This document shows, piece after piece, positions 1 to 9,208 of a DNA stretch of 64,000 nt. The stretch's first letter is position 1; each line of letters starts with the position of its first letter. The notes below the pieces were generated by a model. It made no database searches, had not been told where the DNA came from, and saw only the letters and a list, made by a program, of their open reading frames with translations. Source of the DNA: Diaminobutyricibacter sp. McL0608. Lineage in GTDB: Bacteria; Actinomycetota; Actinomycetes; Actinomycetales; Microbacteriaceae. Where the stretch lies: the NCBI RefSeq assembly GCF_039613825.1, contig NZ_CP154826.1, positions 2,108,001 to 2,172,000 on the forward strand. The letters run 5' to 3'. The translations under genes were made by a program, and so were the position numbers.

Positions 1-107
1 AGAGAGATCTCGGTCGGCGCATTCGCTGTTCACGGCATGCGGCGCGCACCAGGCCGCTGCACACACGACTGCTGCACGCGCAGTCGCCGCACACGACAGG
101 AGGCGCC

Positions 108-947
108 GTGTCCACTGAGACTCTCGCCGCGTGGCTGAGATGCCCCACGTGCACCGAGCCCCTCATGCCTGCAGCGGCGACCGTTCTCGGTTGTGTCAAC
201 GGCCATCGTTTCGACGTCAACAAGCGCGGCTATGTCACGTTGCTCGGATCGCGGTCGCGGGTCGTCGGCGACACGCCTTCGATGCTGGATGCGCGCGCAC
301 GCGTTCTCGAACAGGGAACCTACACGCCGATCGTCGAAGAAGTGAGTGCGTTGCTCGAGCTTCGCCAGGAAGAACATCGGATCCTCGACGCCGGGGCCGG
401 CACGGGTTACTACCTGCAGTCGGTTCTCGCGGTGCGGCCGACCGCGCGGGGACTGGCTCTGGACCTCTCCCCCGCTGCCGTCGCACGCGCCGTCAAGGCT
501 GCCAGTACAATCGACGGCCTCGTCGCGGACACCTGGCAGCCCCTGCCGATCCGTGACGGCATCGCCGACGTGATCCTGAACATCTTCGCGCCGCGCAATC
601 TGTCCGAATTCCACCGCATCCTCGCTCCGAACGGAACGCTCGTCGTCGTGGTTCCGCGCGCCGAACATCTGCATGAGCTTCGCGAGAACGGTCGGATGCT
701 GGACGTGCCGGCCGACAAAGCGCCGACGCTCATCGAAACGGCTCGCGACCAGTTCACCCTTGTCGCGAGCACCAGCGTCGTCCTCGACATCGCCTACGAC
801 GAGGTGCTAGCCGATTCGCTTGTGGCGATGGGGCCGTCGGCACATCACACGCCCGAGAGCGTGCACGAACAGGTCGGTCCGCTCGAAGTTCCTGCGCATG
901 CAAGCGTCACCGCAGCTGTGGACGTCCTCGCCTTCGCGGCTCGCTGA
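108..947 (+). CDS. 23S rRNA (guanine-N1)-methyltransferase, RlmA family
   Basis: Probable SAM-dependent methyltransferase acting on a guanine of 23S rRNA hairpin 35 (RlmA/TlrB/RrmA family). The N-terminus carries the family's zinc-ribbon residues C12, C15, C29 and H33. A Rossmann methyltransferase domain follows, with motif I as LDAGAGTGYYL near residues 92-102. The 279 aa length is normal for the family. The GTG start at 108 is chosen because AGGAGG lies about five bases upstream. It converges on the TetR gene. Target position (G745 or G748 type) cannot be told from sequence alone; TlrB-type members confer tylosin resistance, which is not implied here. Confidence 0.85.
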   Translation: MSTETLAAWLRCPTCTEPLMPAAATVLGCVNGHRFDVNKRGYVTLLGSRSRVVGDTPSMLDARARVLEQGTYTPIVEEVSALLELRQEEHRILDAGAGTGYYLQSVLAVRPTARGLALDLSPAAVARAVKAASTIDGLVADTWQPLPIRDGIADVILNIFAPRNLSEFHRILAPNGTLVVVVPRAEHLHELRENGRMLDVPADKAPTLIETARDQFTLVASTSVVLDIAYDEVLADSLVAMGPSAHHTPESVHEQVGPLEVPAHASVTAAVDVLAFAAR

Positions 948-990
948 CGCCGATCTCGGAGTGCTGAGCCGGATGCCGTCCACCGCTACC

Positions 991-1632
991 TCAGGGGCGC
1001 AGCCCCGGTTCGGCACCGACGATGATCGATTCGACCACCTCTTCGACAGCGTCATCGTCCGGCAGGCCGCCGAGTTCTCCGGCGAACAGCAGGTGCCCGG
1101 TGCCGATCAGAGCGAATGCGAGTCTCTCCGTGTCCGCCTGCAGCGTCAGTCGCCCTAACTGTCGCTCGGCACGCAGATAAGAGGCGATCATTGCCGTCGA
1201 TTCGGTGAGGATCGGGATGCCTGACGGGGTGCCCGCTCGCAACCTGACGCGAACGTCGTTGCGGGTGCCCGCCACGGCTATGAGCCCCAGGGCCGTCGGG
1301 GTGAAGATGCGCATCAGTGCGTCGGCAAGGTTCGACACGAGACTTCCCCTGCCGACCGATTCATCGAGCCGCGAACTCTCCACGCCGAGCAAGGCGATGT
1401 GATCGCGGATCAACTCGGCGAGAAAATCATCGAAGTCGACGAAATGACGATGTAGGACACCCTTGGCGACGCCCGCCTCCTCGGTTACCGCCCGGCTGGT
1501 CAATCCACCCACGCCGTCCCGTATCAGTACCCGCTCCGCTGCGGCAAACAAGGTCGCTCGCGGATCCTGCAGCGCGATTCCGGTCGGCACGAGACTCTCA
1601 TTCGATACGTGGACAAATGGGCGAGCGCCCAC
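991..1632 (-). CDS. TetR/AcrR-family transcriptional regulator
   Basis: Small helix-turn-helix repressor. Residues about 20-65 form a typical TetR DNA-binding domain (ATLFAAAERVL, then SRAVTEEAGVAKGVLHRHF), followed by an all-helical ligand-binding domain of about 140 aa that gives no ligand clue. It is divergent from the methyltransferase at 1646, and a perfect 8-bp dyad (1633-1658) fills the gap, so it probably represses itself and that neighbour. Start is uncertain: the GTG at 1632 is the longest reading, and a GTG at about 1590 would give an N-terminus closer to other TetR proteins and a 5' leader. Confidence 0.85.
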   Translation of the reverse strand: MGARPFVHVSNESLVPTGIALQDPRATLFAAAERVLIRDGVGGLTSRAVTEEAGVAKGVLHRHFVDFDDFLAELIRDHIALLGVESSRLDESVGRGSLVSNLADALMRIFTPTALGLIAVAGTRNDVRVRLRAGTPSGIPILTESTAMIASYLRAERQLGRLTLQADTERLAFALIGTGHLLFAGELGGLPDDDAVEEVVESIIVGAEPGLRP

Positions 1633-1658
1633 TTAGAGTGGGCATGTGGTCACTCTAA
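1633..1658. promoter_or_regulatory. Dyad operator between tetR-like gene and methyltransferase
   Basis: TTAGAGTG (1633-1640), ten bases, CACTCTAA (1651-1658): a perfect 8-bp inverted repeat of 26 bp, typical in size for a TetR operator. It abuts the regulator start and contains the GTG start of the methyltransferase, so binding would block both genes. The repeat is read directly; the binding protein is inferred from position. Confidence 0.7.
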
Positions 1659-2455
1659 CGCCTCCTCCGGACCCGGTACCGCATCACCATCGCTCGATCG
1701 CCGAGTCCTTCGGCGATGACGCCACTCGTTATGATCGCTCCCGACCCCGCTATCCGCAGGCTCTCGCCGACGCAGTCCTGGCCGGCTTGACCGGTCGCCG
1801 GGTGCTCGACGTGGGTATCGGCACCGGAATCTCCGCGCTGCCGTTCCGTGAGGCCGGTGCAGAGGTCTCGGGCGTCGAGGTCGATCCGCGTATGGCTGAA
1901 CTCGCACGCTCGCGCGGGTTTGCAGTCGACGTTTCTCGTTTCGAAGACTGGGACTCAGGGGGTAGATTCTTCGACGCGGTGATTGCGGGCCAGACCTGGC
2001 ACTGGATCGATCCGGTAGCCGGTGCTGCGAAGGCAGCTCACGTTCTTCCGTCGGGGGGACGGCTGGCGGTCTTCTGGAACGTCGGCGACCCGGACCCAGA
2101 AATCGCCGCGGCCTTCGCGGACATCTACCGTTCCGTGGACACCGGATTGCCGTTCACGCCGTGGGTTGCACAAGCCCTGGACGGCTATGACGCCATCACC
2201 TCGAACACCATCGACGGGATCAGCACGAGCGGTGCGTTCGCGGAACCCCGACGACTGCGCTTCGATTGGTCGACCGCTGTCACGCGGGATGCGTGGCTCG
2301 ACCTGGTTCCCACCATGGGCGGCCACAATCGCATTCCCGCGGACCGACTCGCCGAACTCCTCGCCCGGTCCGCACGCGTCATCGACGAGCATGGCGGCAG
2401 CTTCACCATGTACTACGCCAGCGTCGCCATCACGGCAGATCGCGCAGCCGCCTGA
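1646..2455 (+). CDS. class I SAM-dependent methyltransferase
   Basis: Probable small-molecule methyltransferase of the UbiE/Methyltransf_11 type. SAM-binding motif I is VLDVGIGTGISALPF near residues 53-67, and the acidic motif II is VSGVEVDPRMAEL. The later WHWIDP segment is common in this subgroup. About 269 aa. Substrate is unknown. The GTG start lies inside the dyad operator with no ribosome-binding site, so the message may be leaderless; there is no good ATG downstream before the SAM motif. Likely controlled by the divergent TetR protein. Confidence 0.8.
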   Translation: MVTLTPPPDPVPHHHRSIAESFGDDATRYDRSRPRYPQALADAVLAGLTGRRVLDVGIGTGISALPFREAGAEVSGVEVDPRMAELARSRGFAVDVSRFEDWDSGGRFFDAVIAGQTWHWIDPVAGAAKAAHVLPSGGRLAVFWNVGDPDPEIAAAFADIYRSVDTGLPFTPWVAQALDGYDAITSNTIDGISTSGAFAEPRRLRFDWSTAVTRDAWLDLVPTMGGHNRIPADRLAELLARSARVIDEHGGSFTMYYASVAITADRAAA

Positions 2456-2482
2456 GAGGCTCCTGCGCGGCCTCCTGAGGCG
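2449..2482. terminator. hairpin between convergent methyltransferase and ctaF
   Basis: CGCCTGAGAGG (2449-2459) can pair with CCTCCTGAGGCG (2471-2482) around an 11-base loop, spanning the methyltransferase stop codon and reaching close to the ctaF stop at 2485. It has no clear U-tract, so bidirectional terminator function is an inference from its place between convergent genes. Confidence 0.4.
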
Positions 2483-2484
2483 TG

Positions 2485-2901
2485 TCAGCGCGCGAAGTAG
2501 CCGCGGTAGTACTCGTACGTCCAGCCGACCAGGCAGACGATCGTGAAAGCCACACCGATGTAGGCGATCCAGAAACCGACAGCGATTCCGAGCACCACGA
2601 GGCCCGCACCGAAAGCGAGAGCGATCGGCCACCAACTCCACGGGCTGAAGTGCCCGAGCTCCGGATCGCCGTCGTCGACGTTCGCATCGAGGCGGTCCTC
2701 AGGGAGTTCACCACCCTGTGACGAGTACGACCGACCGATGTAGAACGCGAGGAACGTCGCCAGGATCGTGCTCAGCGTGAGCGCGACGGTTCCGACCCAC
2801 TCGACCTTGCCGTAGTACAGCAGGCTCCACACCGTGTAAAGCGCGGCCGAGAGGAGGAAGAATCCGGCGAGGATCCAGAACAGGTTCGAGTTTGCCCTCA
2901 T
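2485..2901 (-). CDS. ctaF: cytochrome c oxidase subunit 4, actinobacterial type
   Basis: Small accessory subunit of the aa3-type cytochrome c oxidase in the cytoplasmic membrane. The 138 aa protein shows about four hydrophobic helices: an N-terminal pair (FWILAGFFLLSAALYTVWSL and VALTLSTILATFLAFYIG) and a C-terminal pair after a soluble loop (WPIALAFGAGLVVLGIAVGF, AYIGVAFTIVCLVGW). This matches the actinobacterial CtaF family. It starts one base after the ctaD stop, so ctaC-ctaD-ctaF is one operon. No catalytic residues are expected in this subunit. Confidence 0.9.
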   Translation of the reverse strand: MRANSNLFWILAGFFLLSAALYTVWSLLYYGKVEWVGTVALTLSTILATFLAFYIGRSYSSQGGELPEDRLDANVDDGDPELGHFSPWSWWPIALAFGAGLVVLGIAVGFWIAYIGVAFTIVCLVGWTYEYYRGYFAR

Positions 2902-2902
2902 C

Positions 2903-4657
2903 TCACTTCACCTTCTCACTGTCGAGGTCGTACACGGGTGTATCGGGTGCGTCTTTTCCGCTTCCGATTCCGAGCGGGATACCCGCCTCGGGGTGGTTGA
3001 GGTCGAACGCAGGCGACTCGCTGCGGATGCGGGGAATCGAGGTGAAGTTGTGCCGGGGTGGCGGGCAGCTGGTCGCCCACTCGAGCGATCGGCCGTAACC
3101 CCACGGGTCGTTCACCGTCACCCGCGGAGCATTGCGCGCGGTCAGATACACGTTCACGAAGAACGGGATCATCGAGACGGCGAGGATGCCGGCACCGATG
3201 CTCGACACCTGGTTCATCCAGGTGAATCCGTCCTGCGGCAGGTAGGTCGCGTACCGTCGCGGCATGCCGATCACGCCGAGCCAGTGCTGGATGAGGAACG
3301 TCGTGTGGAATCCGATGAAGAGGAGCCAGAAGTGCCATTTGCCGAGTCGGTCGTTGAGCATCTTGCCGGTCCACTTGGGCCACCAGAAGTAGAAGCCCGA
3401 GAACATTGCGAAGACGACGGTTCCGAAGACCACGTAGTGGAAGTGGGCCACGACGAAGTACGTGTCTGACACGTGGAAGTCGAGCGGCGGCGATGCCAGG
3501 ATCACACCGGTGAGGCCACCGAAGGTGAACGTGATGAGGAAGCCGATCGCCCAGAGCATCGGGGATTCGAACGTGATCGACCCACGCCACATCGTGCCGA
3601 TCCAGTTGAAGATCTTCACACCGGTCGGGACTGCGATGAGCATCGTCATCAGCGAGAAGAACGGCAGGAGCACCGATCCGGTCACGTACATGTGGTGTGC
3701 CCACACAGTGACGGACAGCGCAGCGATGGAGATCGTCGCGTAGATCAGCGTCTTGTATCCGAAGATCGGCTTGCGGCTGAACACAGGGAACACCTCTGAG
3801 ACGATGCCGAAGAACGGCAGCGCGATGATGTACACCTCGGGATGGCCGAAGAACCAGAACAGGTGCTGCCAGAGGAGCACACCACCATTGGCCGCGTCAT
3901 AGACGTGGGCGTCGAACACGCGGTCGGCCGCCAGCGCGAACAGCGCCGCAGCGAGTACCGGGAACGCCATCAGCACGAGGATCGACGTGACGAGTGCGTT
4001 CCAGGTGAAGATCGGCATGCGGAACATGGTCATGCCGGGAGCACGCATCGTGATGATCGTCGTGATGAAGTTCACCGCGCCGAGGATGGTTCCGAAACCG
4101 GACAACCCGAGACCGAGCACCCAGAGGTTGCCGCCCACGCCGGGTGAGAACGTCGTGCTCGACAGCGGCGCGTAGGCGAACCATCCGAATGAGGCCGCGC
4201 CCTGCGGGGTGAGGAACCCGGCTACCGCGATGAGCGAGCCGAAGCTGTAGAACCAGTACGCAAGCGCGTTCAACCGAGGGAACGCCACGTCAGGCGCACC
4301 GATCTGGAGCGGCATGAGTGCGTTCACGAAGCCGGCGAACAGTGGCGTCGCGAACATCAGCAGCATGATCGTGCCGTGCATGGTGAACAGCTGGTTGTAC
4401 TGTTCCTTGGTCTGCACGACCTGGAGGCCCGGCTCGAAGAGCTGTGCCCGGATGATCAGCGCCATGACGCCGCCGATGAGGAAGTAGAGGAACGAGGTGA
4501 CCAGGTACAGGTAACCGATGGTCTTGTGGTCCGTCGAGGTGATGTAGCTCACCAGGAGGTTGCCCTTGCGCTCCACGTTGCCTGCGGTGAACGCCTGCGT
4601 GGCTTTGGGGAGCGGGGTCGCCGTCGATGCGGGAGCGGGTGCTGTAGTCGTAGTCAT
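2903..4657 (-). CDS. ctaD: cytochrome c oxidase subunit I
   Basis: Catalytic haem-copper subunit of aa3 oxidase, reducing O2 to water while pumping protons. The 584 aa protein has the family's metal ligands: H94 (TMHGT, low-spin haem), H272 in HPEVY (Cu-B, with the crosslinked Tyr), H321-H322 in AHHMYVTG (Cu-B), and H405/H407 in HFHYV (haems a3 and a). Twelve membrane helices are expected from the hydropathy. It begins with ATG 8 bases after ctaC and is followed immediately by ctaF. The ctaE-qcrCAB genes usual nearby in actinobacteria are not in this window. Confidence 0.97.
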   Translation of the reverse strand: MTTTTAPAPASTATPLPKATQAFTAGNVERKGNLLVSYITSTDHKTIGYLYLVTSFLYFLIGGVMALIIRAQLFEPGLQVVQTKEQYNQLFTMHGTIMLLMFATPLFAGFVNALMPLQIGAPDVAFPRLNALAYWFYSFGSLIAVAGFLTPQGAASFGWFAYAPLSSTTFSPGVGGNLWVLGLGLSGFGTILGAVNFITTIITMRAPGMTMFRMPIFTWNALVTSILVLMAFPVLAAALFALAADRVFDAHVYDAANGGVLLWQHLFWFFGHPEVYIIALPFFGIVSEVFPVFSRKPIFGYKTLIYATISIAALSVTVWAHHMYVTGSVLLPFFSLMTMLIAVPTGVKIFNWIGTMWRGSITFESPMLWAIGFLITFTFGGLTGVILASPPLDFHVSDTYFVVAHFHYVVFGTVVFAMFSGFYFWWPKWTGKMLNDRLGKWHFWLLFIGFHTTFLIQHWLGVIGMPRRYATYLPQDGFTWMNQVSSIGAGILAVSMIPFFVNVYLTARNAPRVTVNDPWGYGRSLEWATSCPPPRHNFTSIPRIRSESPAFDLNHPEAGIPLGIGSGKDAPDTPVYDLDSEKVK

Positions 4658-4665
4658 GGATGCCC

Positions 4666-5553
4666 CTACTGGTTTACCTTCGGCGGGGTGGTGCCGGGCA
4701 GGTTGTTGTTGCGGTCGTACTCGATGCCGAGCTGTCCTTCGAATCCCTTGTCACGCAGCGACTGGATGTGCGCGTCGTATTCAGCCTGCGGAACGATCTT
4801 CAGGTTGAAGAGCATCGCCGAGTGGTACTCGCCGCAGAGCTCCGCGCACTTTCCGACGAATGTTCCCGTGCGGCTGGTCGTGCTGAAGTACATGTAGTTC
4901 GTCTTACCGGGGATGACGTCTTTCTTGTAGAGCATCGCCGGCACCCAGAACGAGTGGATCACGTCACGCGAGTCGAGAATGATCGTGACCGTCTTGTTCT
5001 CGGGGAGGTACAGGGTCGGGATCTTGCTCTCTTCGACCGCTCCCGGCTGCGAGCTCTTGTCATCCGGCTGCGCCTGGATTCCGGGGTCGTAGACGTTCTC
5101 GTTGACGTAGTTGAAGTCCCATGCCCACTGCTTCGCGAGGACGTGGATCTTGATGTCGGGGTTGGCGTACGGCTGCTCGATCGCCTCCTGATCCCTCGCC
5201 GTGAAGGCGAAGAATCCGAGAACGAGGATGAGCGGCACGATCGTGTAGAAGATCTCGATCGGCATGTTGTACCGCAGCTGTGCGGGAAGGCCCGTCTGCC
5301 CCTTGCGGCGGCGATAGACGATGACCGCCCAGATCACAAGGCCCCAGACGATCACACCCACGACCAGCAGGACGATCCAGCTCGTCACCCAGAGGCCGCT
5401 GATGCGCTCCGTGTGGTTGGTGACGGGAGGCTGTCCGGCTTGGAAGCCGGGCAGGAATCCGTGCAGCTGGGCCTCAGTGCACCCTGCGAGTACGAATGCA
5501 AGTGTCGCTGCGATCGGAATAGCAGCCCATCGGAGACGACGATTGTGACGCAC
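4666..5553 (-). CDS. ctaC: cytochrome c oxidase subunit II
   Basis: Cu-A electron-entry subunit of aa3 oxidase. It has a lipoprotein-type signal with lipobox VLAGC (lipidated Cys at about residue 25) and two membrane helices. A periplasmic cupredoxin domain follows, with DVIHSFWVP and the binuclear Cu-A motif [12 protein letters not shown] near residues 229-240. Length 295 aa is normal. The GTG start at 5553 is preceded by AAAGGTC. It is the first gene of ctaC-ctaD-ctaF; the promoter should lie in 5554-5640, where no convincing consensus was seen. Confidence 0.97.
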   Translation of the reverse strand: MRHNRRLRWAAIPIAATLAFVLAGCTEAQLHGFLPGFQAGQPPVTNHTERISGLWVTSWIVLLVVGVIVWGLVIWAVIVYRRRKGQTGLPAQLRYNMPIEIFYTIVPLILVLGFFAFTARDQEAIEQPYANPDIKIHVLAKQWAWDFNYVNENVYDPGIQAQPDDKSSQPGAVEESKIPTLYLPENKTVTIILDSRDVIHSFWVPAMLYKKDVIPGKTNYMYFSTTSRTGTFVGKCAELCGEYHSAMLFNLKIVPQAEYDAHIQSLRDKGFEGQLGIEYDRNNNLPGTTPPKVNQ

Positions 5554-5644
5554 CGGTGACCTTTCGAGAGACTCGTGAACAGTTCAGTAGCAACTGTATT
5601 GACCGTAACTACCCTACTCCGAGACACACGCCGGAATGAACCAG

Positions 5645-5669
5645 AAAGGGCCACCCCGAAGGGCGGCCC
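5645..5669 (-). terminator. Rho-independent terminator after the Fe-S carrier gene
   Basis: On the minus strand GGGCCGCCC, a stable TTCG tetraloop, and GGGTGGCCC form a 9-bp stem with one G-U pair, followed by TTTCT. It lies about 30 bases past the stop of the iron-sulfur carrier gene and separates it from the cta operon. Confidence 0.8.
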
Positions 5670-5696
5670 GAGCTGGATTCTTGTGGTAAAGAGCGG

Positions 5697-6053
5697 CTAG
5701 TGGAACGAGTCTCCACAGGCGCAGCTGCCCGATGCGTTCGGGTTGTCGATCGTGAAGCCCTGCTTCTGGATCGTGTCCTCGAAGTCGATCGTCGCGCCAT
5801 CGAGGTATGGGACGCTCATCTTGTCGACGATCACCTCGACACCGTCGAAGTCCACCGTCGCGTCCCCGTCGAGCATGCGCTCGTCGAAGTACAGCTGGTA
5901 GATGAGGCCCGAGCAGCCGCCGGGCTGCACAGCAACGCGCAGGCGAAGGTCATCGCGACCCTCCTGCTCGAGCAGGCTCCGGACCTTGCCGGCGGCCGTG
6001 TCGGTGAGGCCCACGCCGTGGGCTCGGGTCTCAGCGAGTGTCGTGTCGGTCAT
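5697..6053 (-). CDS. erpA: A-type iron-sulfur cluster carrier (HesB/IscA/ErpA family)
   Basis: Carries and inserts Fe-S clusters into apo-proteins in the cytoplasm. The three conserved cysteines are visible: one in GGCSGLIYQL and two in the C-terminal CACGDSF. The start is taken as the ATG at 6053 (MTDTTLAETR), giving 118 aa, the normal family length; the 46-codon upstream extension has no family likeness. It follows the dipeptidase gene by 79 bases and ends at a strong terminator. The name erpA is a family-level choice; a housekeeping role near aa3 oxidase is plausible but inferred. Confidence 0.9.
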   Translation of the reverse strand: MTDTTLAETRAHGVGLTDTAAGKVRSLLEQEGRDDLRLRVAVQPGGCSGLIYQLYFDERMLDGDATVDFDGVEVIVDKMSVPYLDGATIDFEDTIQKQGFTIDNPNASGSCACGDSFH

Positions 6054-6132
6054 AGTGCTCCTGACGAGTTGTGAGGGTGATCCATCGAAATCTAACGAGA
6101 TTCTACGTCGGAAAACTCGAAAGTCGCCGTGA

Positions 6133-7584
6133 TCATTCCGTCGTGCGCCGATCCAGCCGTGAAAGCAGGAGCGCCTCGGTGAGGACGGCACGCCTGAAGA
6201 CGCCCAGGTGAAGGGACTCGTTCGGGCTGTGCGCCCGGGAATCCGGGTCTTCGACGCCGGTCACGAGGATCTGTGCGCCGGGGAAGACCCGCACGAGGTC
6301 GGCGATGAAAGGGATGGACCCTCCGACGCCCATCTCGACGGGCTCGGATCCCCACGCATCCGCCATCGCACGCTTCGCTTCGGCCACAGCCCAGCCCGAC
6401 GTGTCCACCAGGAACGGATCGCCGAGGTCGACATCGTCGATCTCGATGTGGGCGCCGAACGGGGCGTTGTCGCGCAGGTGGCGCTCGAGGGCCGTGTACG
6501 CATCAGATGCTGCCTGCCCGGGCGCGATCCGCGCGCTGATGCGGACCGCTGCCGACGGAGCGAGCGTGTTGGATGCATTGGCCACGCTGGGTGCGTCGAT
6601 CCCGGTCACGGTGATCGACGGCTTCGACCAGATGCGGCTCAGGATGGTTCCCGACCCGACCGGGGTGACCCCGTCCAGGAGGGCTGCCTCGTGGCGGAGC
6701 TGGTCCTCGTCGTATGCCGGGGTCTCGCCATCGTGCTCGGTGAGGCCTTCGACGCCGACCGACCCGTCCTCAGCGTGCAGGGTCGAGAGCAGCCGGATCA
6801 TGGCGAGCATCGCATCCGGTACCGCTCCCCCGAACATGCCTGAATGCGACGCGTGCCCCAGCGTCCTGACGGTCAGGCGGAACGTGACGTTACCGCGCAG
6901 GCCGACGGTGAGCGCGGGAGTGTCGAGATCCCAGTTGTCGGAGTCCGCGACGACGATGACGTCGGCCGCCAGCGCGTCGCGATGGAGCTGGAGGAAGTTC
7001 GCGAAGGATCGGGATCCGAACTCCTCCTCCCCTTCGATGAAGACCGCGAGTCCCAGGTCGAAATCGTCACCGTGTGCTTCGAGGAGGGCGCGCACCGAGG
7101 CGACGTGCGCCATCACACCTGCCTTGTCGTCGGCCGCGCCACGGCCGTAGAGCCGGTCTCCGCGCACGGTCGGCTCGAACGGCGACGTATCCCAGTCCTC
7201 GTCGCGACCCTGCGGCTGCACGTCGTGGTGCGCGTAGAGAAGGACTGTCGGGCGCCCGTTGCGTGCCGCGCGCGTCGCGAGGACGGCCGGCTGGCCGAGC
7301 TCCGGGCCTTCGCCGATCGGCGCCTGAGCCACACGGACCTCGTCGAAGGCGCCGGTCCCCTCGAGGAGGGCCGCCACCGCCCGCGAACTCGCTGCGACGT
7401 TCTCGGCATCGAAGGCCGCCCACGAGACCGAAGGGATGCGCACCAGGTTCGACAGATCGGCGATCGTGGACGGGATGCCCCCTTCCACCGCTTCACGCAC
7501 GCGTGCCTCGAGTGCCGCTGATGCGTCGTCGTTCGTTCCGGGCGTAGTCGACTGTGGATCATTCGTCTGTGGGTGGTTCGTCAT
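6133..7584 (-). CDS. M20 family dipeptidase/metallopeptidase
   Basis: Di-zinc aminoacyl dipeptidase or related exopeptidase, cytoplasmic. Metal and catalytic motifs of the M20 family are present in order: YAHHDVQP (first zinc His and catalytic Asp), GRGAADDKAGV (bridging Asp), EGEEEFGS (catalytic Glu and zinc Glu) and ADSDNW (zinc Asp). A lid/dimerisation domain occupies about residues 220-370. The 483 aa length fits. ATG at 7584. It is divergent from the DUF3043 gene with only 38 bases between. Substrate is not predictable; the DUG1/carnosine-dipeptidase branch looks closest. Confidence 0.88.
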   Translation of the reverse strand: MTNHPQTNDPQSTTPGTNDDASAALEARVREAVEGGIPSTIADLSNLVRIPSVSWAAFDAENVAASSRAVAALLEGTGAFDEVRVAQAPIGEGPELGQPAVLATRAARNGRPTVLLYAHHDVQPQGRDEDWDTSPFEPTVRGDRLYGRGAADDKAGVMAHVASVRALLEAHGDDFDLGLAVFIEGEEEFGSRSFANFLQLHRDALAADVIVVADSDNWDLDTPALTVGLRGNVTFRLTVRTLGHASHSGMFGGAVPDAMLAMIRLLSTLHAEDGSVGVEGLTEHDGETPAYDEDQLRHEAALLDGVTPVGSGTILSRIWSKPSITVTGIDAPSVANASNTLAPSAAVRISARIAPGQAASDAYTALERHLRDNAPFGAHIEIDDVDLGDPFLVDTSGWAVAEAKRAMADAWGSEPVEMGVGGSIPFIADLVRVFPGAQILVTGVEDPDSRAHSPNESLHLGVFRRAVLTEALLLSRLDRRTTE

Positions 7585-7622
7585 GCAGGTAATCTTAGCC
7601 GGACACCAATCGAGGGCTTACC

Positions 7623-8225
7623 GTGGCAAAACGAGACACAACGCCGAGCGCGACCGCTCCGGCGAACCAGCCGGTCCAGGAGACCGCAGAAGAGACTGCA
7701 GCGCGAATCGCGGGCAAGGGAGCCCCGACGCCGACGCGCCGTGAGCAGGAGGCCGCCCGCAAGCGCCCCCTCGTGCCCAACGACCGTAAAGAGGCGGCAC
7801 GCCAGGCTCGAGTCAAGACGTCGGAGGCACGCGAGCGCGCCCGCGTCGGCATGGCGGCCGGCGACGACAAGTACCTCACCGCGCGCGACCGTGGTCCTCA
7901 GCGCCGTTTCGTGCGCGACTACGTCGATGCGCGCTTCAACATCGGCGAGTTCATGATCCCCGTCATGCTGCTCGTCATTGTGCTGACATTCTTCCCGCAG
8001 CGCGACGTCCAGCTGTACGGCATCATCGCCCTCTGGGCGTTCTTCATCATCGCCGTGCTCGACTGCTTCTTCCTCGGCTACCTGGTCCGCAAGGGCCTCG
8101 GCGCCAAGTTCGGCAAATCGAAGGTGGAGAAGGGCGTCCGCTGGTACGCAGCGATGCGCGCCCTCCAGCTGCGCGTCATCCGTCTGCCGAAGCCGCAGGT
8201 CAAGCGCGGACAGTACCCCAGCTGA
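7623..8225 (+). CDS. DUF3043 membrane protein
   Basis: Actinobacteria-specific protein of unknown function. The first 100 residues are charged and Ala/Arg-rich (cytoplasmic, probably disordered). Two adjacent membrane helices follow (about 118-155: IPVMLLVIVLTFFPQ and GIIALWAFFIIAVLDCFFLG), then a basic tail ending KPQVKRGQYPS. This pattern matches DUF3043. It ends three bases before the RNase H gene, so the two are probably cotranscribed. No functional residue can be named. Confidence 0.85.
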   Translation: MAKRDTTPSATAPANQPVQETAEETAARIAGKGAPTPTRREQEAARKRPLVPNDRKEAARQARVKTSEARERARVGMAAGDDKYLTARDRGPQRRFVRDYVDARFNIGEFMIPVMLLVIVLTFFPQRDVQLYGIIALWAFFIIAVLDCFFLGYLVRKGLGAKFGKSKVEKGVRWYAAMRALQLRVIRLPKPQVKRGQYPS

Positions 8226-8227
8226 CC

Positions 8228-9175
8228 GTGACGATCGTCGCTGCTGCGGACGGCTCTGCCCTCGGCAACCCCGGTCCGGCCGGATGGGCATGGTACGTCG
8301 ATGACAACACCTGGGCCGCGGGCGGCTGGCCGCACGGGACCAACAACCAGGGCGAGCTGATGGCGGTCATCGACCTGCTCGACTCGACCGCCCATCTCGA
8401 TGACGACCTGCGCATCCTGTGCGACAGCCAGTATGTGATCAATGCGGTCACGAAGTGGATGCCCGGCTGGAAGCGCAAAGGCTGGCGCAAGGCCGACGGC
8501 AAACCGGTGCTCAACCGCGAACTGCTCGAACGTCTCGACCGCGCGACCACCGGCCGCCGTTACACCTTCGAGTGGGTGAAGGGTCACGCCGGGCACGAGC
8601 TCAATGAGGCAGCGGATGTGCGCGCGCGCGCCGTTGCGACGGCGTACCAGAACGGCTCGCCGATTCCGATCGGTCCGGGATGGCCGGGGCGCGGAAGCGA
8701 GGGTCGGCCCGCTGTCGAGCCGGCGCCCGAACCCTCCGGCGAGCCCGTCACCGCCGTGAGCGCGCCGCCTGCTTCGACCGCGACGACGGCTCCCCAGCTG
8801 GACCTGTTCGGCGACGACGACATCGTGGCCCCGACGGACGACCATCAGCTGGTGGAGACCCTCGAACGCGAACTGCTGAATCCGACCGTCCGGGCGGATT
8901 CTTCTCGCGTCGCGGCCATCCTGCACTCCGAATTCGAGGAGATCGGGAGTTCGGGTCGCCTGTGGAGCCGAGACGCGATCGTCAACGAACTGGCCGGTCA
9001 GCAGCCAGAACGCATTGACTTCGAGGTGCTCGGGAGCGAACTGGTCGCACCGGATGCGATCCTTCTGACCGCGCGCACCTCCGACTCGCGCGGGTCAGCC
9101 CTTCGCAGCTCGCTCTGGCTTCGCGTCGACGGACGCTGGCGCCTGCGGTTCCACCAGGGAACGCCCGAATCCTGA
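8228..9175 (+). CDS. rnhA: RNase HI fused to a DUF4440/SnoaL-like domain
   Basis: Degrades the RNA strand of RNA-DNA hybrids. Catalytic carboxylates are all present: D8 (ADGSALGNPGPAGW), E43 (NNQGEL), D66 (LCDSQYV) and D130, with the conserved KGHAGHELNEAAD loop. Residues about 140-200 are a Pro/Ala linker. Residues about 200-315 form a second domain of the DUF4440 (NTF2-like) type: ERELLNPTVRADSSRVAAIL, then a WSRDAI segment and a final RWRLRFHQGTP strand. Single-domain RNase HI is about 150 aa, so this is a fusion. GTG start, tightly spaced after the DUF3043 gene. Confidence 0.88.
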   Translation: MTIVAAADGSALGNPGPAGWAWYVDDNTWAAGGWPHGTNNQGELMAVIDLLDSTAHLDDDLRILCDSQYVINAVTKWMPGWKRKGWRKADGKPVLNRELLERLDRATTGRRYTFEWVKGHAGHELNEAADVRARAVATAYQNGSPIPIGPGWPGRGSEGRPAVEPAPEPSGEPVTAVSAPPASTATTAPQLDLFGDDDIVAPTDDHQLVETLERELLNPTVRADSSRVAAILHSEFEEIGSSGRLWSRDAIVNELAGQQPERIDFEVLGSELVAPDAILLTARTSDSRGSALRSSLWLRVDGRWRLRFHQGTPES

Positions 9176-9176
9176 C

Positions 9177-9207
9177 CCGGCGCGGCGATGCGGCAAGCCG
9201 CGGCCGG
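9177..9207. terminator. hairpin between convergent rnhA and pyrD
   Basis: CCGGCGCGGC (9177-9186) pairs with GCCGCGGCCGG (9197-9207, one bulged base) around a ten-base loop in the 33-base gap between convergent genes. It is GC-rich without a U-tract; a bidirectional terminator is the simplest reading. Confidence 0.45.
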
Positions 9208-9208
9208 A

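Noticed and set aside
6054-6191. 46-codon extension of the Fe-S carrier
   Set aside because: It overlaps the end of the dipeptidase gene and lacks likeness; the ATG at 6053 gives the usual length.
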